This document shows, one piece after another, positions 47,677-57,917 of a stretch of DNA of 64,000 nucleotides (within the stretch, counting starts at the first letter, position 1; every line of letters begins with the position of its first letter). The DNA comes from Enterovibrio nigricans DSM 22720 (GTDB lineage: Bacteria; Pseudomonadota; Gammaproteobacteria; Enterobacterales; Vibrionaceae): positions 1 to 64,000 of the forward strand of contig NZ_FUXU01000015.1 in assembly GCF_900167155.1 (NCBI RefSeq). The letters are read 5' to 3'. The notes below the pieces were generated by a model. That model was not told the origin of the DNA and searched no databases. It was given only the letters and a program-made list of their open reading frames with translations. The translations under genes and the position numbers were made by a program.

Positions 47677-47705
47677 AATACTCATTTTAAGTTATTGCTT
47701 TGGGG

Positions 47706-47936
47706 TTACAAGCATTGTGCGAGCTGGCCTTTTTTAGAGGAGGCTATTACGCAGCCCCGCTCACTGTCAGAGGCTGATTTACATTGGCTCATAAGCTCGT
47801 TAGCACTCGGTGCCAATGCGCCCAAGACTTTCTGAGCATGGCTGACAACCTTGTTGCACTGGCTGACCGGAATAGGGTCGTAATCAGTACAAGCAGATAG
47901 TGTAAGAACGGTAACAGCGAGGAGAGTGAATCGCAT
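47706..47936 (-). CDS. Small lipoprotein, function unknown
   Basis: This 76-residue protein has a short signal sequence and lipobox LSAC (Cys16). The mature part carries three further Cys (QCNK, QCKS, GCVI) plus a terminal QCL, enough for two disulfides. No Asp follows the lipobox Cys, so an outer-membrane location is likely. It is monocistronic. I recognise no family. Confidence 0.7.
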   Translation of the reverse strand: MRFTLLAVTVLTLSACTDYDPIPVSQCNKVVSHAQKVLGALAPSANELMSQCKSASDSERGCVIASSKKGQLAQCL

Positions 47937-48005
47937 AATGGCTTCCTTTAGTTAACGGTAGTCTTTCGCTAAGGGTAGGAGAGAATTCTCATTTCTGCGA
48001 CAAAA

Positions 48006-48034
48006 GCAAAGGGACGACTAAGTCATCCCTTTGC
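48006..48034 (-). terminator. Hairpin after the ABC exporter gene
   Basis: Nearly perfect 14-base arms (one G-T pair) around a minimal loop. On the minus strand it follows the stop by 34 bases, ahead of TTTTG. Probable terminator. Confidence 0.6.
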
Positions 48035-48067
48035 GTTGAATATTTGCTTGTTGGCTGATGTGGCGTG

Positions 48068-49894
48068 TTAGTCTCCGATGAATCCGCCCGTTTGATGTTG
48101 CCAAAGTTGTGCGTAAATCCCGCCGCTGGCAATGAGCTCTTGGTGAGTACCTTCTTCGGCGATTTCACCCTTGTCTAATACGATGAGACGGTCCATGGCA
48201 GCAATGGTTGATAGCCGGTGAGCGATGGCGATAACGGTTTTGCCTTCCATTAACTGGTACAAGCTTTCCTGAATCGCTGCTTCGACTTCAGAATCCAGTG
48301 CTGACGTTGCTTCGTCGAGGATCAGAATCGGTGCATTTTTCAGTAAAACGCGCGATATCGCGACACGTTGCCTTTGACCACCAGATAGCTTGACGCCTCT
48401 TTCTCCTACTTGGGAGTCGTAAGCGAGGTTGCCATGTGGGTCGCTAAGCGTTTCGATAAAATCGTGTGCCTGTGCTTTTCTGCTGGCATCGATCATCTCT
48501 TCTTCCGTGGCATCCGGTCTGCCATACAGAATGTTTTCACGGATAGAGCGATGAAGCAGTGATGTATCCTGCGTCACCATCCCAATATTTGCACGGAGCG
48601 AATCTTGCGTTATTTCAGAGATGTTCTGGCCATCAATGCGGATCTCACCGCCTTCAACATCATGAAAGCGCATCAACAGGTTCACCATAGTGGATTTACC
48701 TGCACCTGAACGTCCGACGAGGCCGACTTTTTCGCCTGGCTTGATGCACAAGTTCAGTTTTTCGATGACACCTTTGGTTTCGCCATAGTGGAAGGTTACG
48801 TCATTGAATGCAATTTCGCCTTTTGGTACGTCCAGTTCAGGCGCGTCGGGTTTGTCGGTCACTTCTACAGGCTTCGAGAGAGTTCTCATGCCGTCGACGA
48901 CAGTACCAATGTTTTCGAACAGCGAGCCAATTTCCCACATGATCCATTTAGACATGCCATTGATGCGAAGGGCCAGGCTTACGGCAATAGCGATCGCGCC
49001 GATGGTGATTTTTGCATCAAGCCACAACCAGATGGAAATAGCTGAAATAGCGAATACCAATACATAGTTGATCACTTCAACAGCGATATTGAAACCGGTA
49101 GCCAGACGCATTTGTCGGTAGACCGTGTCCATGAAGGTCGTCATGCCTTCTTCGGCATAAGCAGTTTCACGCTCGGTATGAGAGAACAATTTTACGGTCG
49201 CGATATTGGTGTAGCTGTCAACAATTCGGCCGGTCATCAATGAGCGAGCATCGGCCTGTTCGGTGGACACAGCCTTGAGCTTTGGAACGAAGTAAATTTG
49301 AATACCAATGTAGGCTAACAACCATGCGAGAAGCGGTACCATTAAGCGCATGTCGGCGTGGCCGACTACGAAAAGCATGCTGAAAAAGTACACAGAAATA
49401 TAGACGGCGACATCAAGCAGTTTCATCACGGTTTCACGTACAGACAATGCGGTTTGCATCACTTTAGTGGCAATTCGGCCTGCAAAATCGTTTTGGTAGA
49501 ATCCGATACTTTGTTTTAGAAGATACCGATGCGCGAGCCAGCGAATCGACATTGGGTAATTCCCTAATAGGGATTGATGGAGAACCAATGAATGAAGTGA
49601 AACGAGCAGAGGCATCCCCAAAATAAGGGCACCCATCCAAAAGAGTGTATTTCCTTCATTGGCCAAAAATGTACTTTGCTCTTGGCTTGATAGCCAATCA
49701 ACTAACTGGCCAAGAAACCCAAAAAGCGTCACTTCTGCCACGGCTATCATGGCGGTCAGTAAGGACATAAGGATTAAAGGTTTTTCAAATCCTTTGGTGT
49801 AGTGACGACAAAAATCCAACAAGGAGTTTGGTGGCTGAGCGGGCTCGGCTTGCGGAAAAGCCGGCGTAATTTGCTCGAAGAGTCTGAAGATCAT
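48068..49894 (-). CDS. ABC exporter (MsbA/MDR-type half-transporter)
   Basis: This 608-residue fusion has six membrane helices (about 40-330) and one nucleotide-binding domain (about 370-600). The NBD has Walker A (GRSGAGKST), the signature LSGGQRQR, Walker B (LILDEATSALD) and the switch His (IAIAHRL). It works as a dimer exporting lipid-like or drug-like substrates. No partner half-transporter is adjacent, so a homodimer is likely. The frame is intact and of normal length. Substrate is unknown. Confidence 0.92.
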   Translation of the reverse strand: MIFRLFEQITPAFPQAEPAQPPNSLLDFCRHYTKGFEKPLILMSLLTAMIAVAEVTLFGFLGQLVDWLSSQEQSTFLANEGNTLFWMGALILGMPLLVSLHSLVLHQSLLGNYPMSIRWLAHRYLLKQSIGFYQNDFAGRIATKVMQTALSVRETVMKLLDVAVYISVYFFSMLFVVGHADMRLMVPLLAWLLAYIGIQIYFVPKLKAVSTEQADARSLMTGRIVDSYTNIATVKLFSHTERETAYAEEGMTTFMDTVYRQMRLATGFNIAVEVINYVLVFAISAISIWLWLDAKITIGAIAIAVSLALRINGMSKWIMWEIGSLFENIGTVVDGMRTLSKPVEVTDKPDAPELDVPKGEIAFNDVTFHYGETKGVIEKLNLCIKPGEKVGLVGRSGAGKSTMVNLLMRFHDVEGGEIRIDGQNISEITQDSLRANIGMVTQDTSLLHRSIRENILYGRPDATEEEMIDASRKAQAHDFIETLSDPHGNLAYDSQVGERGVKLSGGQRQRVAISRVLLKNAPILILDEATSALDSEVEAAIQESLYQLMEGKTVIAIAHRLSTIAAMDRLIVLDKGEIAEEGTHQELIASGGIYAQLWQHQTGGFIGD

Positions 49895-50001
49895 GTTGAG
49901 TTGGTCTCGAAAGTGTGTAGGGAGAAATGGTCACAAAGAGACCACATGATACGCCTTCATTTGCAAAATAATAGGGGGGATAGGAATGATGAAGAAAAGA
50001 A

Positions 50002-50024
50002 AAACCGGCCAAAAAGGCCGGTTT
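50002..50024 (-). terminator. Intrinsic terminator of the chitinase gene
   Basis: Arms AAACCGGCC / GGCCGGTTT with an A5 loop (T5 on the minus strand). On the minus strand T-rich sequence follows, 32 bases beyond the chitinase stop. Confidence 0.85.
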
Positions 50025-50055
50025 GAATTTATTTAATGCGTTGTTTTAGTGGTAA

Positions 50056-53000
50056 TTAACCACACACTTTACTCCAGCTACCGTCGCTGCCTGGAACAGA
50101 AGCTGTCCACCAGTTTGCTTGGTAGATAGCACCTTCGTGTACCACTTTGTCACCGGAATTGGCGTGACTTGGGTTTCCTGCCCAGTCTTTCTGCGGGAAG
50201 TCAGGGTAGACACTTAGGCCTGCGGTGTCACACGTACCTGGGTCTGGGTTACCTGGGTCAGTACCGCCACCGCTCAGGTCTGCCAATGGCAGGTCGGCAT
50301 ATTCAAACGCGAAGGCATACTCAACACCGTTGATGTTCACGGTGTAATTTGCAGGGCCAGAAATTGGTAGGTAGTACACCATATCCAGCTCATATGTTGC
50401 GCCTGCTGCCAGTGATTTCCAACTAGGGAGAGAGAAGGACACGCGGTGCATGTTGCCTTCCAAACCACCAATGTTGTTGGCTTTCGTGTGACCAGAAGAA
50501 ATTACGCTCAGGCCACCACCAGATTGATCTTTCGCGTTGTCAGGTGCAGAGGTTGGAATGTCGAACTGGAATTCAGTTCCTCCAGGTAGTGCTGTACCTG
50601 TGTTGTTGGTGAAGGTAAGTTTTGGATTGATCGGGTAGTTCTGATCACCCACTTTAAATCCACCGACAGACACTGCGATATCGACGGCTTCAGTAGGCAT
50701 AGCGGTGTCAGAAACCTTGTTGCCATAAGGTGTGGCTGCAGCGAACTTGTCGTAGATCGCTTTAGTCATGCTATTACCCATATGGAATTCACCGTTGCCA
50801 GTAGCACACGCATTTTCGGTTTTGTCGATCGTGTTGGTACGGTTACCGCTTGCGTCAAAGACGTAACAGTTATAGTCACCGGCCAGTTCCCAGAACATGA
50901 TACCGCCGATACCTTTGTCGATGACGTAATCTGATTTCACAGAAACTGATGCTACATCTTCGGTAGACAAGAAGACGCTCTTCTCAGCGTTCCACAACCA
51001 AGGGGCGACTGCCACACTGTCGTAATTACGTGCATAGCTGCCACTCAGAACGTGAGCTGGGTTAGTCGCTGGGTCTAGTTGATATGCAGATGCATAGCTA
51101 CCAAAGACGCCGTTTTCGAGGTTCTTAGCATGCCACATAGGGTTAGAGCCTGCGCCCATTTCTTCACCACGGGCATTTTTGTCATGCCACATGTTGTCGA
51201 TACCTACGGCACCATTCCCACAGTTATTCTTCTCACCTTCGCCAGTACCAGGTGCACATTCAGCCTGGTTTGGAAGAGCGGCTCTACCCCAAAGGCCATT
51301 ATCTCCGCCCGTTACGCCCTGCCAACCACGGGTGTAATAAGGAACACCAATGTTGATACGGCCCGCAGGCATTGAACCACGGAAGTAGTGGTAAGCCCAA
51401 TCAGTATTCAAATAACCGATACCGCCGTATTGGCTGGTGCCATAGACGTTCCATGCAGCTAACTCAGAATCTTTACCTGTGTCATACAGGGCAGCATTGT
51501 GACCAACGTGATCGTTCCATGCGCCGTGTAGGTCATAAGACATGATATTGACGTAATCAAGATACTTAGTGACATCAAAGGTTTCCATCCCACGTAGCAA
51601 GTAGCCTGAAGATGGCGCAGCGATAGTCAGCATGTAGTGAATGCCATCTTGCTCAGAAGCACGGTCCACTTTTTCACGCAGGACTTTCATCAACTCTTGA
51701 TAAGAGGCCCAAAGATACGCACGGCGAGGCTCCATAAACGCTTTATCGTCTGGGTTGCCCGCACCCGCCATTGATGTTGGGTATTCGTAATCGATATCCA
51801 GACCATCGAACTTGTACTGACGCATCATTTCAACGGCTGAATCTGCAAATTTCTGGATACCAGCGTGGTTGATGGAACCGTCAGCATTCGTGGTCATGGT
51901 GTAGAAACCGCCGTCAGCAACACGTATTCCGTCTGTGCCGAAGTGACCACCTGTTTCTGCCCAACCACCGATTGAGATAAGCGTTTTAACGTCGTGCTTT
52001 TTCTTATAGGTAGCGAGCGCACCGAAGTGACCTTTAAAGCCCAGTGCTGGGTCAACTTCAACGCCTGGCCATTCTTTGTTTACGGCGACATTGGTAGGAT
52101 CATTCACATCACCGACGTTCACTTTGCCATCAGAGCCAATGCTTACGAAGGCGTAGTTGATGTGGGTCAGTTCTTCCCAAGGGATGTCTTTTACGAGGTA
52201 GGCGGCTTGCGGGTCATCGCCCGAGCGCCAACTTGTGAAGTAGCCGATGATACGGCGAGGGTGGTCAGCACCCATTAGCTCGCGACCATCTGCATCATAA
52301 ATTGTACAGTAAGGGACATTCACACCCGTTGTCTGATAAAGGCCATCAGGACGACAGTTTGAAACGGTTGGAAGTCCGGTAACATTGACAGTAATAAGCG
52401 AGGAATCAGTCGCGGCACCGTCATTGTCAGTTGCTTTGGCATAGACCGATACATTGCCAGCAGTGTTTGCAACCCAATCCACACTATAGGGTGATGAGGT
52501 TGCTGAACCAACCACTTTCCCTGCGGCATAGAATTCTACTTTAGCAATGGTTCCGTCAGTGTCAGCGGCATCTGCTGTCAGGGTGACAGTGGCGCCTTGG
52601 TCAACGGCCATAGCGGAAGCATTGACAGAAACAGTAGGAGGCTCGTTGCCAGGCACAACGGTACCCGTTTGCACAGATACACTTATCGCGGCACTTTCTG
52701 TTACCGCACCTTTGTCGTCGGTCGCTTTAGAAGAAAGCGTGTGATTGCCTTCGGTCGCGTTCCAGCTTACTGAGTAAGGCGATGTCTTATCAACGCCGAC
52801 AGAAACGCCGTTTACGAAGAACTCAACACTTGCAACCGTACCGTCAACATCTGCAGCTGTTGCGGTTAGCGTGACAACGTCACCATCTGTAATTTTGTCG
52901 GCGGAAGTTGGAGAATCTAGCGAAACAGTAGGGGCTTCATTGGGAGGTGGCTCGACAGTGCCAGTGTCACACTGATCAATGAACTTCCATTCTTGATATT

Positions 53001-53217
53001 GGCCAGATGATGTTGCTGGGTTGTTACCCATTGTCCACCAATTCGCCTTGTACACTTTATCTTCATGTTGGACGGTCGAGCCACCGCCATAGGCTTGGTC
53101 AGCAGACCATTGTTCGATAGTCGAACAGTCGGTTGCTGCCTGCGCGTTGAAAGCAAACATACACGCGACGGCAACTGCCGACAGCGTGAACCCTTTGCTA
53201 GAGCGTGTAACATCCAT
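50056..53217 (-). CDS. Secreted multidomain GH18 chitinase
   Basis: This 1053-residue exoenzyme has a signal peptide (cut near AQA-AT). A first CBM5/12 chitin-binding domain lies at about 30-85, and two Ig-like spacer domains at about 95-183 and 193-280. The GH18 catalytic domain runs from about 300 to 800, with the active-site [10 protein letters not shown] at 471-480 and catalytic Glu478. A beta-sandwich region follows, then a C-terminal CBM5/12 (about 990-1053, [15 protein letters not shown]). It hydrolyses chitin outside the cell, in line with a marine lifestyle. It is a single gene with its own terminator and a long upstream region. Confidence 0.95.
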   Translation of the reverse strand: MDVTRSSKGFTLSAVAVACMFAFNAQAATDCSTIEQWSADQAYGGGSTVQHEDKVYKANWWTMGNNPATSSGQYQEWKFIDQCDTGTVEPPPNEAPTVSLDSPTSADKITDGDVVTLTATAADVDGTVASVEFFVNGVSVGVDKTSPYSVSWNATEGNHTLSSKATDDKGAVTESAAISVSVQTGTVVPGNEPPTVSVNASAMAVDQGATVTLTADAADTDGTIAKVEFYAAGKVVGSATSSPYSVDWVANTAGNVSVYAKATDNDGAATDSSLITVNVTGLPTVSNCRPDGLYQTTGVNVPYCTIYDADGRELMGADHPRRIIGYFTSWRSGDDPQAAYLVKDIPWEELTHINYAFVSIGSDGKVNVGDVNDPTNVAVNKEWPGVEVDPALGFKGHFGALATYKKKHDVKTLISIGGWAETGGHFGTDGIRVADGGFYTMTTNADGSINHAGIQKFADSAVEMMRQYKFDGLDIDYEYPTSMAGAGNPDDKAFMEPRRAYLWASYQELMKVLREKVDRASEQDGIHYMLTIAAPSSGYLLRGMETFDVTKYLDYVNIMSYDLHGAWNDHVGHNAALYDTGKDSELAAWNVYGTSQYGGIGYLNTDWAYHYFRGSMPAGRINIGVPYYTRGWQGVTGGDNGLWGRAALPNQAECAPGTGEGEKNNCGNGAVGIDNMWHDKNARGEEMGAGSNPMWHAKNLENGVFGSYASAYQLDPATNPAHVLSGSYARNYDSVAVAPWLWNAEKSVFLSTEDVASVSVKSDYVIDKGIGGIMFWELAGDYNCYVFDASGNRTNTIDKTENACATGNGEFHMGNSMTKAIYDKFAAATPYGNKVSDTAMPTEAVDIAVSVGGFKVGDQNYPINPKLTFTNNTGTALPGGTEFQFDIPTSAPDNAKDQSGGGLSVISSGHTKANNIGGLEGNMHRVSFSLPSWKSLAAGATYELDMVYYLPISGPANYTVNINGVEYAFAFEYADLPLADLSGGGTDPGNPDPGTCDTAGLSVYPDFPQKDWAGNPSHANSGDKVVHEGAIYQANWWTASVPGSDGSWSKVCG

Positions 53218-53486
53218 TGTGAATCCCTCGAGAAAAATTTTTAGTTATTGATTTATATATAATTAACGCAACTTAAATTGCGTAATAAATAAAGTAGATG
53301 AGTTCTGGTGAGGAAACATTGCTCATTTCGTCAGAGTTAGATCTGTAGTCAGTAACAGACGATAAAATCTTGCTCGTTCTAGTAGCGATTCACAGTTTCA
53401 ACTGCATGAGTTTTTAAGATGACATGACAAATTGTGCGTCATGCACGGGCGTGATGTTAATGGAATGTAGACTAATGTCTAGTATG

Positions 53487-53500
53487 AATTGTTGACAATT
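53487..53500. promoter_or_regulatory. Palindrome AATTGTTGACAATT, candidate GntR operator 1
   Basis: A near-perfect dyad sharing the ATTGT-n-n-ACAAT core with the second site. FadR/FCD-subfamily GntR proteins bind such TTGT...ACAA dyads. Its centre is about 127 bases upstream of the regulator start. Confidence 0.6.
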
Positions 53501-53550
53501 ATCTGTGTATCTATCGTTTTATAGGCTATAACTTATTCATTGATGATTAA

Positions 53551-53562
53551 ATTGTCGACAAT
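53551..53562. promoter_or_regulatory. Palindrome ATTGTCGACAAT, candidate GntR operator 2
   Basis: A perfect 12-base dyad matching operator 1 at all but one base. The centre-to-centre distance is 63 bases, about six helical turns, placing both on the same DNA face. It lies 58 bases before the regulator start codon. Confidence 0.65.
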
Positions 53563-53620
53563 AAATGAATATTTGCGAGAGCAGTTAGCAAATTGTTGTG
53601 ATTTATAGAGGGTGTTTACG

Positions 53621-54289
53621 TTGAAGGATGTGACTAAGTCCGAGGGAATGACGGAGTGGCTGATAGAAGCCATTGTTTCAGGGAAATTCCCCTCGGGCTC
53701 AAAAATTTCGGAACCCGAATTATCTCGTGAGCTTAACGTGAGTCGAGGTCCTCTGCGGGAGGCGATGATGCGTGTCGAAGCGATGGGATTGATAGAGCGG
53801 ATCCCGCATGTTGGGGCAAGAGTCATTACCATGAGCGAGGCGCAGTTATCAGAAATTTACGCTGTGCGTGAGGCGTTGGAAGGCATGGCTATCAGGCAGG
53901 CGTGCATTTATATTTCTGAGCGAGAGTTGGAAGGATTAAGGGGGCTATTGATCCGTCATCAGCAACATATAGATGACGTGGATGGTGCGACCTATTTCCA
54001 CCAACAAGGCGATTTTGACTTTCACTATCGCATCATTCAAGCAAGCAGAAACAGTAAGTTGATTGGATTGCTTTGTGACGAGCTCTACCACTTAGTTCGG
54101 ATGTATCGAAAGCAATCGACACGTACGCAATCTCGACCAGAAAGGGCATTGAACGAGCATTTTCAGATTCTAACCGCATTGGAAGATCGTGATGCAGAGT
54201 TAGCGGAGATGTTGATGCGTAGACATATCCGTCGGAGTGGACAGTTAGCCGCTGAGAGGCTGAAAGATCATAAGGAGATGGCGTCATGA
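53621..54289 (+). CDS. GntR (FCD/FadR-type) regulator of the prp operon
   Basis: About 222 residues: an N-terminal winged helix ([48 protein letters not shown]) and an FCD ligand-binding domain (about 85-215). The TTG at 53621 is favoured by AGAGGG at -10; a GTG at 53612 would crowd the RBS. Its 3' end overlaps prpB (ATGA). It probably senses a methylcitrate-pathway intermediate and represses its own operon through the two palindromes upstream. Typical enterobacterial prp loci use a sigma-54 PrpR instead. Confidence 0.9.
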   Translation: MKDVTKSEGMTEWLIEAIVSGKFPSGSKISEPELSRELNVSRGPLREAMMRVEAMGLIERIPHVGARVITMSEAQLSEIYAVREALEGMAIRQACIYISERELEGLRGLLIRHQQHIDDVDGATYFHQQGDFDFHYRIIQASRNSKLIGLLCDELYHLVRMYRKQSTRTQSRPERALNEHFQILTALEDRDAELAEMLMRRHIRRSGQLAAERLKDHKEMAS

Positions 54290-55158
54290 GTGCAGGGAAA
54301 CAATTTCGAGAAGCCGTTAATAGTCATAAACCTTTACAAGTAATGGGAACCATTAATGCGTACACCGCAATGATGGCAGAGCAAGTGGGTCATCATGCAA
54401 TTTACTTGTCAGGCGGCGGGGTCGCGAACGCATCATTTGGTTTGCCAGATCTTGGCATGACCTCGTTGAATGATGTTTTGGAAGATGCAAGGCGAATCAC
54501 CGCTGCTTCGAATTTGCCTTTACTCGTTGATATTGATACTGGATTTGGCGGTGCATTCAACATTGCGCGTACCGTGAAAGAGATGGAACGTGCAGGTGTG
54601 GCAGCGGTTCATATTGAAGATCAGGTCGCTCAGAAACGGTGTGGTCATCGTCCTAACAAAGCCATTGTCAGCCAAGGCGAAATGGTTGATAGGGTGAAAG
54701 CAGCGGTGGATGCAAAGCACGATAGTGACTTTGTCATTATGGCTCGCACTGATGCACTGGCTGTCGAAGGAATGGATGCAGCGATAGAGCGGGCTCTTGC
54801 TTGTGTAGAAGCGGGTGCAGACATGATTTTCCCCGAAGCGATAAACACACTCGCACAGTATCAGCAATTTACAAACGCACTCGATGTGCCCGTTTTGGCG
54901 AACATCACTGAATTTGGCCAGACACCGCTGTTCTCCGTTTCTGAACTGGGTGAGGTGGGGGTATCGATGGTTCTGTATCCACTGTCGGCATTTAGAGCGA
55001 TGAATCAGGCTGCGCTCAATGTTTATGAGCAAGTTAAAACCGAAGGGCATCAGCGAAGTGTGGTTGCGACGATGCAAACACGCGAAGAGTTATACCACTA
55101 TCTTGGTTATCACGACTACGAGCAGAAACTCGATCAGCTGTTTAGTGAAAACAACTGA
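54286..55158 (+). CDS. prpB: 2-methylisocitrate lyase PrpB
   Basis: This 290-residue PEP-mutase/isocitrate-lyase-superfamily enzyme has the catalytic KRCGH motif and the Mg2+-binding DTGFGGAFN stretch. It splits 2-methylisocitrate into succinate and pyruvate, the last step of the methylcitrate cycle. The ATG overlaps the GntR stop. All motifs are intact and the length is normal (about 295). Confidence 0.95.
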   Translation: MSAGKQFREAVNSHKPLQVMGTINAYTAMMAEQVGHHAIYLSGGGVANASFGLPDLGMTSLNDVLEDARRITAASNLPLLVDIDTGFGGAFNIARTVKEMERAGVAAVHIEDQVAQKRCGHRPNKAIVSQGEMVDRVKAAVDAKHDSDFVIMARTDALAVEGMDAAIERALACVEAGADMIFPEAINTLAQYQQFTNALDVPVLANITEFGQTPLFSVSELGEVGVSMVLYPLSAFRAMNQAALNVYEQVKTEGHQRSVVATMQTREELYHYLGYHDYEQKLDQLFSENN

Positions 55159-55211
55159 TTTTTGAAAGGACGCGTTATCGAAAGGAAGTCATTAACGAGA
55201 AGGAGCGAACC

Positions 55212-56348
55212 ATGCCAGACAGAAACAAACCGCTTGGTGGTGAAGGGCTACGAGGTCAAAGTGCAGGCAGTACAGCGTTATGCACAGTAGGTAAATCGGG
55301 TACCGGACTGACTTATCGAGGTTATGATATTACCGACTTGGCGAATCACGCAGAGTTTGAGGAAGTCGCCTATTTACTCCTAAAAGGCAAGCTACCCAAT
55401 CAGTCTGAGCTTGATGCTTACAAAGCACTTCTTGTTAATAAACGCGGCCTTCCTGCACCGCTGTGTGAAGTTTTAGAGCGGATCCCTGCCGATGCACACC
55501 CGATGGATGTCATGCGAACAGGCTGCTCAATGTTGGGTAACCTTGATACTGAAACCGATTTCGCTGAGCAAGAAGATAAAACGGACACCTTGCTGGCGCA
55601 CCTGCCTGCTATCATTTCCTATTGGTATCGCTTCTCCCACGAAGGCGTTCGTATTGATACTGCTGACAGTAAGGAAAGCAGTATCGGCGGGTATTTTCTC
55701 GATATGCTGTTCGACCATTCACCTTCTGACCTTCATACGCGCGTGATGCACTGTTCTTTGGTGCTCTATGCCGAGCATGAATTCAATGCTTCTACGTTTG
55801 CAGCCAGAGTGTGTGCGTCAACACTCTCTGATCTTCACTCTTGCGTGACTGCTGCCATCGGTACATTGCGAGGCCCGCTCCATGGTGGGGCGAATGAAGC
55901 TGCAATGGCGATGATTGAAAACTGGCAAACACCAGACGAGGCAGAATCGGCCTTGATGGCGATGTTGGCGGAAAAGGAAAAAGTGATGGGGTTTGGTCAT
56001 GCGATATACAGAGAATCAGACCCTCGAAATACCTTGATCAAAGCATGGTCAAAGGCGCTGGCAGAATCGGATGACGAAAAGCTGCTTTACGCCGTATCAG
56101 AGCGCGTGGAATGGGTGATGAAGCGTGAGAAAGACTTGTTCCCGAATGCGGATTTCTATCATGCGTCGGCGTATCACTTTATGGGAATACCCACCAAATT
56201 GTTTACCCCAATATTTGTGATGAGTCGCGTGACAGGCTGGTGCGCCCATATATTCGAACAACGCGAAAACAACCGCATTATTCGCCCTAGTGCGGACTAT
56301 ACCGGACCCGATCACCAAGATTGGCTACCGATTGAAAAACGAAACTAA
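55212..56348 (+). CDS. prpC: 2-methylcitrate synthase PrpC
   Basis: This 378-residue citrate-synthase-family enzyme has the active-site His in PLHGGANEAAM and the second His in KVMGFGHAIYRESDPRN. It condenses propionyl-CoA with oxaloacetate. The short N-terminus and the GYDITDLANHAEFEEVAYLLLKG stretch are typical of PrpC rather than GltA. It sits 53 bases after prpB in the operon. The frame is intact. Confidence 0.95.
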   Translation: MPDRNKPLGGEGLRGQSAGSTALCTVGKSGTGLTYRGYDITDLANHAEFEEVAYLLLKGKLPNQSELDAYKALLVNKRGLPAPLCEVLERIPADAHPMDVMRTGCSMLGNLDTETDFAEQEDKTDTLLAHLPAIISYWYRFSHEGVRIDTADSKESSIGGYFLDMLFDHSPSDLHTRVMHCSLVLYAEHEFNASTFAARVCASTLSDLHSCVTAAIGTLRGPLHGGANEAAMAMIENWQTPDEAESALMAMLAEKEKVMGFGHAIYRESDPRNTLIKAWSKALAESDDEKLLYAVSERVEWVMKREKDLFPNADFYHASAYHFMGIPTKLFTPIFVMSRVTGWCAHIFEQRENNRIIRPSADYTGPDHQDWLPIEKRN

Positions 56349-56370
56349 TTGACTCAGGGAAGGATAGAAA

Positions 56371-57822
56371 ATGTCACAGAACGTTGATTTTAACCAGCGA
56401 CCTGCGCCAGATGAACTGCTGCAAACCATCGCCGACTATGTGTGTGATAAAGAGATCACATCAGCAGAAGCCTACAACACGGCGAGGAATTGTCTGATGG
56501 ATACGTTGGGGTGCGGCTTACTGGCTCTCCGTTTTCCTGAGTGTACCAAACACATGGGGCCGCTGGTGCCGGGAACAACCGTCAGACATGGGGCGCGAGT
56601 ACCGGGTACCTCCCATGAGTTAGACCCGATTACAGCAGCGTTCAATATTGGCTGTATGATCCGTTGGCTAGATTTCAACGACACTTGGTTAGCCGCAGAG
56701 TGGGGTCACCCTTCTGACAATTTAGGGGGCATCTTGGCTGTCGCAGATTACCTAAGTCGAGTGGCGGTCAGTGAAGGAAAGTCGCCTTTGACGATGGAAG
56801 TCGTACTGACGGCAATGATCAAAGCGCATGAGATCCAAGGCGTTCTGGCACTGGAAAATAGCTATAACCGCGTCGGTCTTGATCATGTGCTTTTGGTACG
56901 TGTTGCGTCCACAGGGGTGGTAACGCGTATGCTTGGTGGCTCGCGCGATCAGGTGATTGATGCGCTGTCTCAAGCATGGGTAGATGGCTGCGCACTTCGC
57001 ACCTATCGCCACGCACCAAATGCAGGTTCTAGAAAATCTTGGGCTGCGGGTGATGCAACATCTCGCGCTGTTCGTTTAGCCATGATTACCATGAAAGGAG
57101 AAATGGGATTACCGTCTGTGCTGACGGCCGAGAAGTGGGGCTTCTACGATGTTCTATTTAAAGGTGAGACCTTCAAAGTGAATCAGCCGTTCGATTCGTA
57201 CGTGATGGAAAATGTGTTATTCAAAATCTCCTTCCCCGCAGAGTTTCACGCGCAAACGGCGGTGGAATGTGCGGTTAAGCTCCATCCTCTTGTATTGGAT
57301 AGGTTGGACGAGATTGACCGCATAGAGGTCACGACACATGAATCAGCGATTCGTATCATTTCTAAAGTCGGTAATTTAGCGAACCCAGCTGATCGCGACC
57401 ACTGTTTGCAGTACATGATTGCGATCCCTCTGATCCACGGTGATCTGGTTGCGGAGCACTACGAAGATGACGTCCACCGTAACGACCCACGCATTGATGC
57501 TCTGCGAGACAAAATGGTGATCAAAGAAGATGCGCGGTATACCCAAGAATACCTCGATGCGGATAAGCGCTCGATAGCGAATGCGATTCAAGTGTTCTTC
57601 AAAGACGGTTCGTCTACGGAGAAAGTCGAGATTGAATATCCGATTGGGCATCGACGTCGCCGTGAAGAGGGCATTCCGGTTCTAGAGACGAAGTTTAAAC
57701 GCAACTTGCTCACGCGATTCCCTGCGGGACAAGCAGAAAAAATCATTGCCCTTTGCAGTGATCAGACAGTGTTGATGAAGACACCCGTTAATACTTTTAT
57801 GGAAATGTTTTCGATTAACTAA
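56371..57822 (+). CDS. prpD: 2-methylcitrate dehydratase PrpD
   Basis: This 483-residue MmgE/PrpD-family enzyme has typical stretches such as [36 protein letters not shown] and [16 protein letters not shown]. It dehydrates 2-methylcitrate to 2-methylaconitate; hydration by an aconitase then gives 2-methylisocitrate. Many Vibrionaceae use AcnD plus PrpF instead; here PrpD is present and no acnD/prpF pair is adjacent. It lies 22 bases after prpC. The frame is intact. Confidence 0.94.
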   Translation: MSQNVDFNQRPAPDELLQTIADYVCDKEITSAEAYNTARNCLMDTLGCGLLALRFPECTKHMGPLVPGTTVRHGARVPGTSHELDPITAAFNIGCMIRWLDFNDTWLAAEWGHPSDNLGGILAVADYLSRVAVSEGKSPLTMEVVLTAMIKAHEIQGVLALENSYNRVGLDHVLLVRVASTGVVTRMLGGSRDQVIDALSQAWVDGCALRTYRHAPNAGSRKSWAAGDATSRAVRLAMITMKGEMGLPSVLTAEKWGFYDVLFKGETFKVNQPFDSYVMENVLFKISFPAEFHAQTAVECAVKLHPLVLDRLDEIDRIEVTTHESAIRIISKVGNLANPADRDHCLQYMIAIPLIHGDLVAEHYEDDVHRNDPRIDALRDKMVIKEDARYTQEYLDADKRSIANAIQVFFKDGSSTEKVEIEYPIGHRRRREEGIPVLETKFKRNLLTRFPAGQAEKIIALCSDQTVLMKTPVNTFMEMFSIN

Positions 57823-57832
57823 CCTCAATGCT

Positions 57833-57855
57833 CTGACGGCAAACGTCGCCGTCAG
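57833..57855 (+). repeat. Hairpin between prpD and prpE
   Basis: Arms CTGACGGC / GCCGTCAG with a 7-base loop start 10 bases after the prpD stop. No T-run follows. It may reduce prpE expression relative to prpBCD or protect the upstream mRNA. Confidence 0.55.
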
Positions 57856-57917
57856 GGCGTCTATTTCGACAGGATTCAGCGAACGACTCCGCGTAAAACG
57901 TGGCAAGGAGCGAGACA

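Larger units (their letters stand above)
53218..53620. promoter_or_regulatory. Divergent promoter region, chitinase and prp operon
   Basis: A 400-base spacer separates two divergent starts. Two matching palindromes lie near the prp side (53487-53500 and 53551-53562). Nothing clear was recognised on the chitinase side. Confidence 0.6.

Noticed and set aside
48068-49894. ABC exporter as the T1SS partner of the RTX adhesin
   Set aside because: It lacks the N-terminal C39-like domain and adjacent MFP gene typical of T1SS, and lies 8 kb away in a different operon.
52547-52744. Open frame on the plus strand across the chitinase gene
   Set aside because: No RBS and lies fully inside a strong GH18 coding frame on the other strand.
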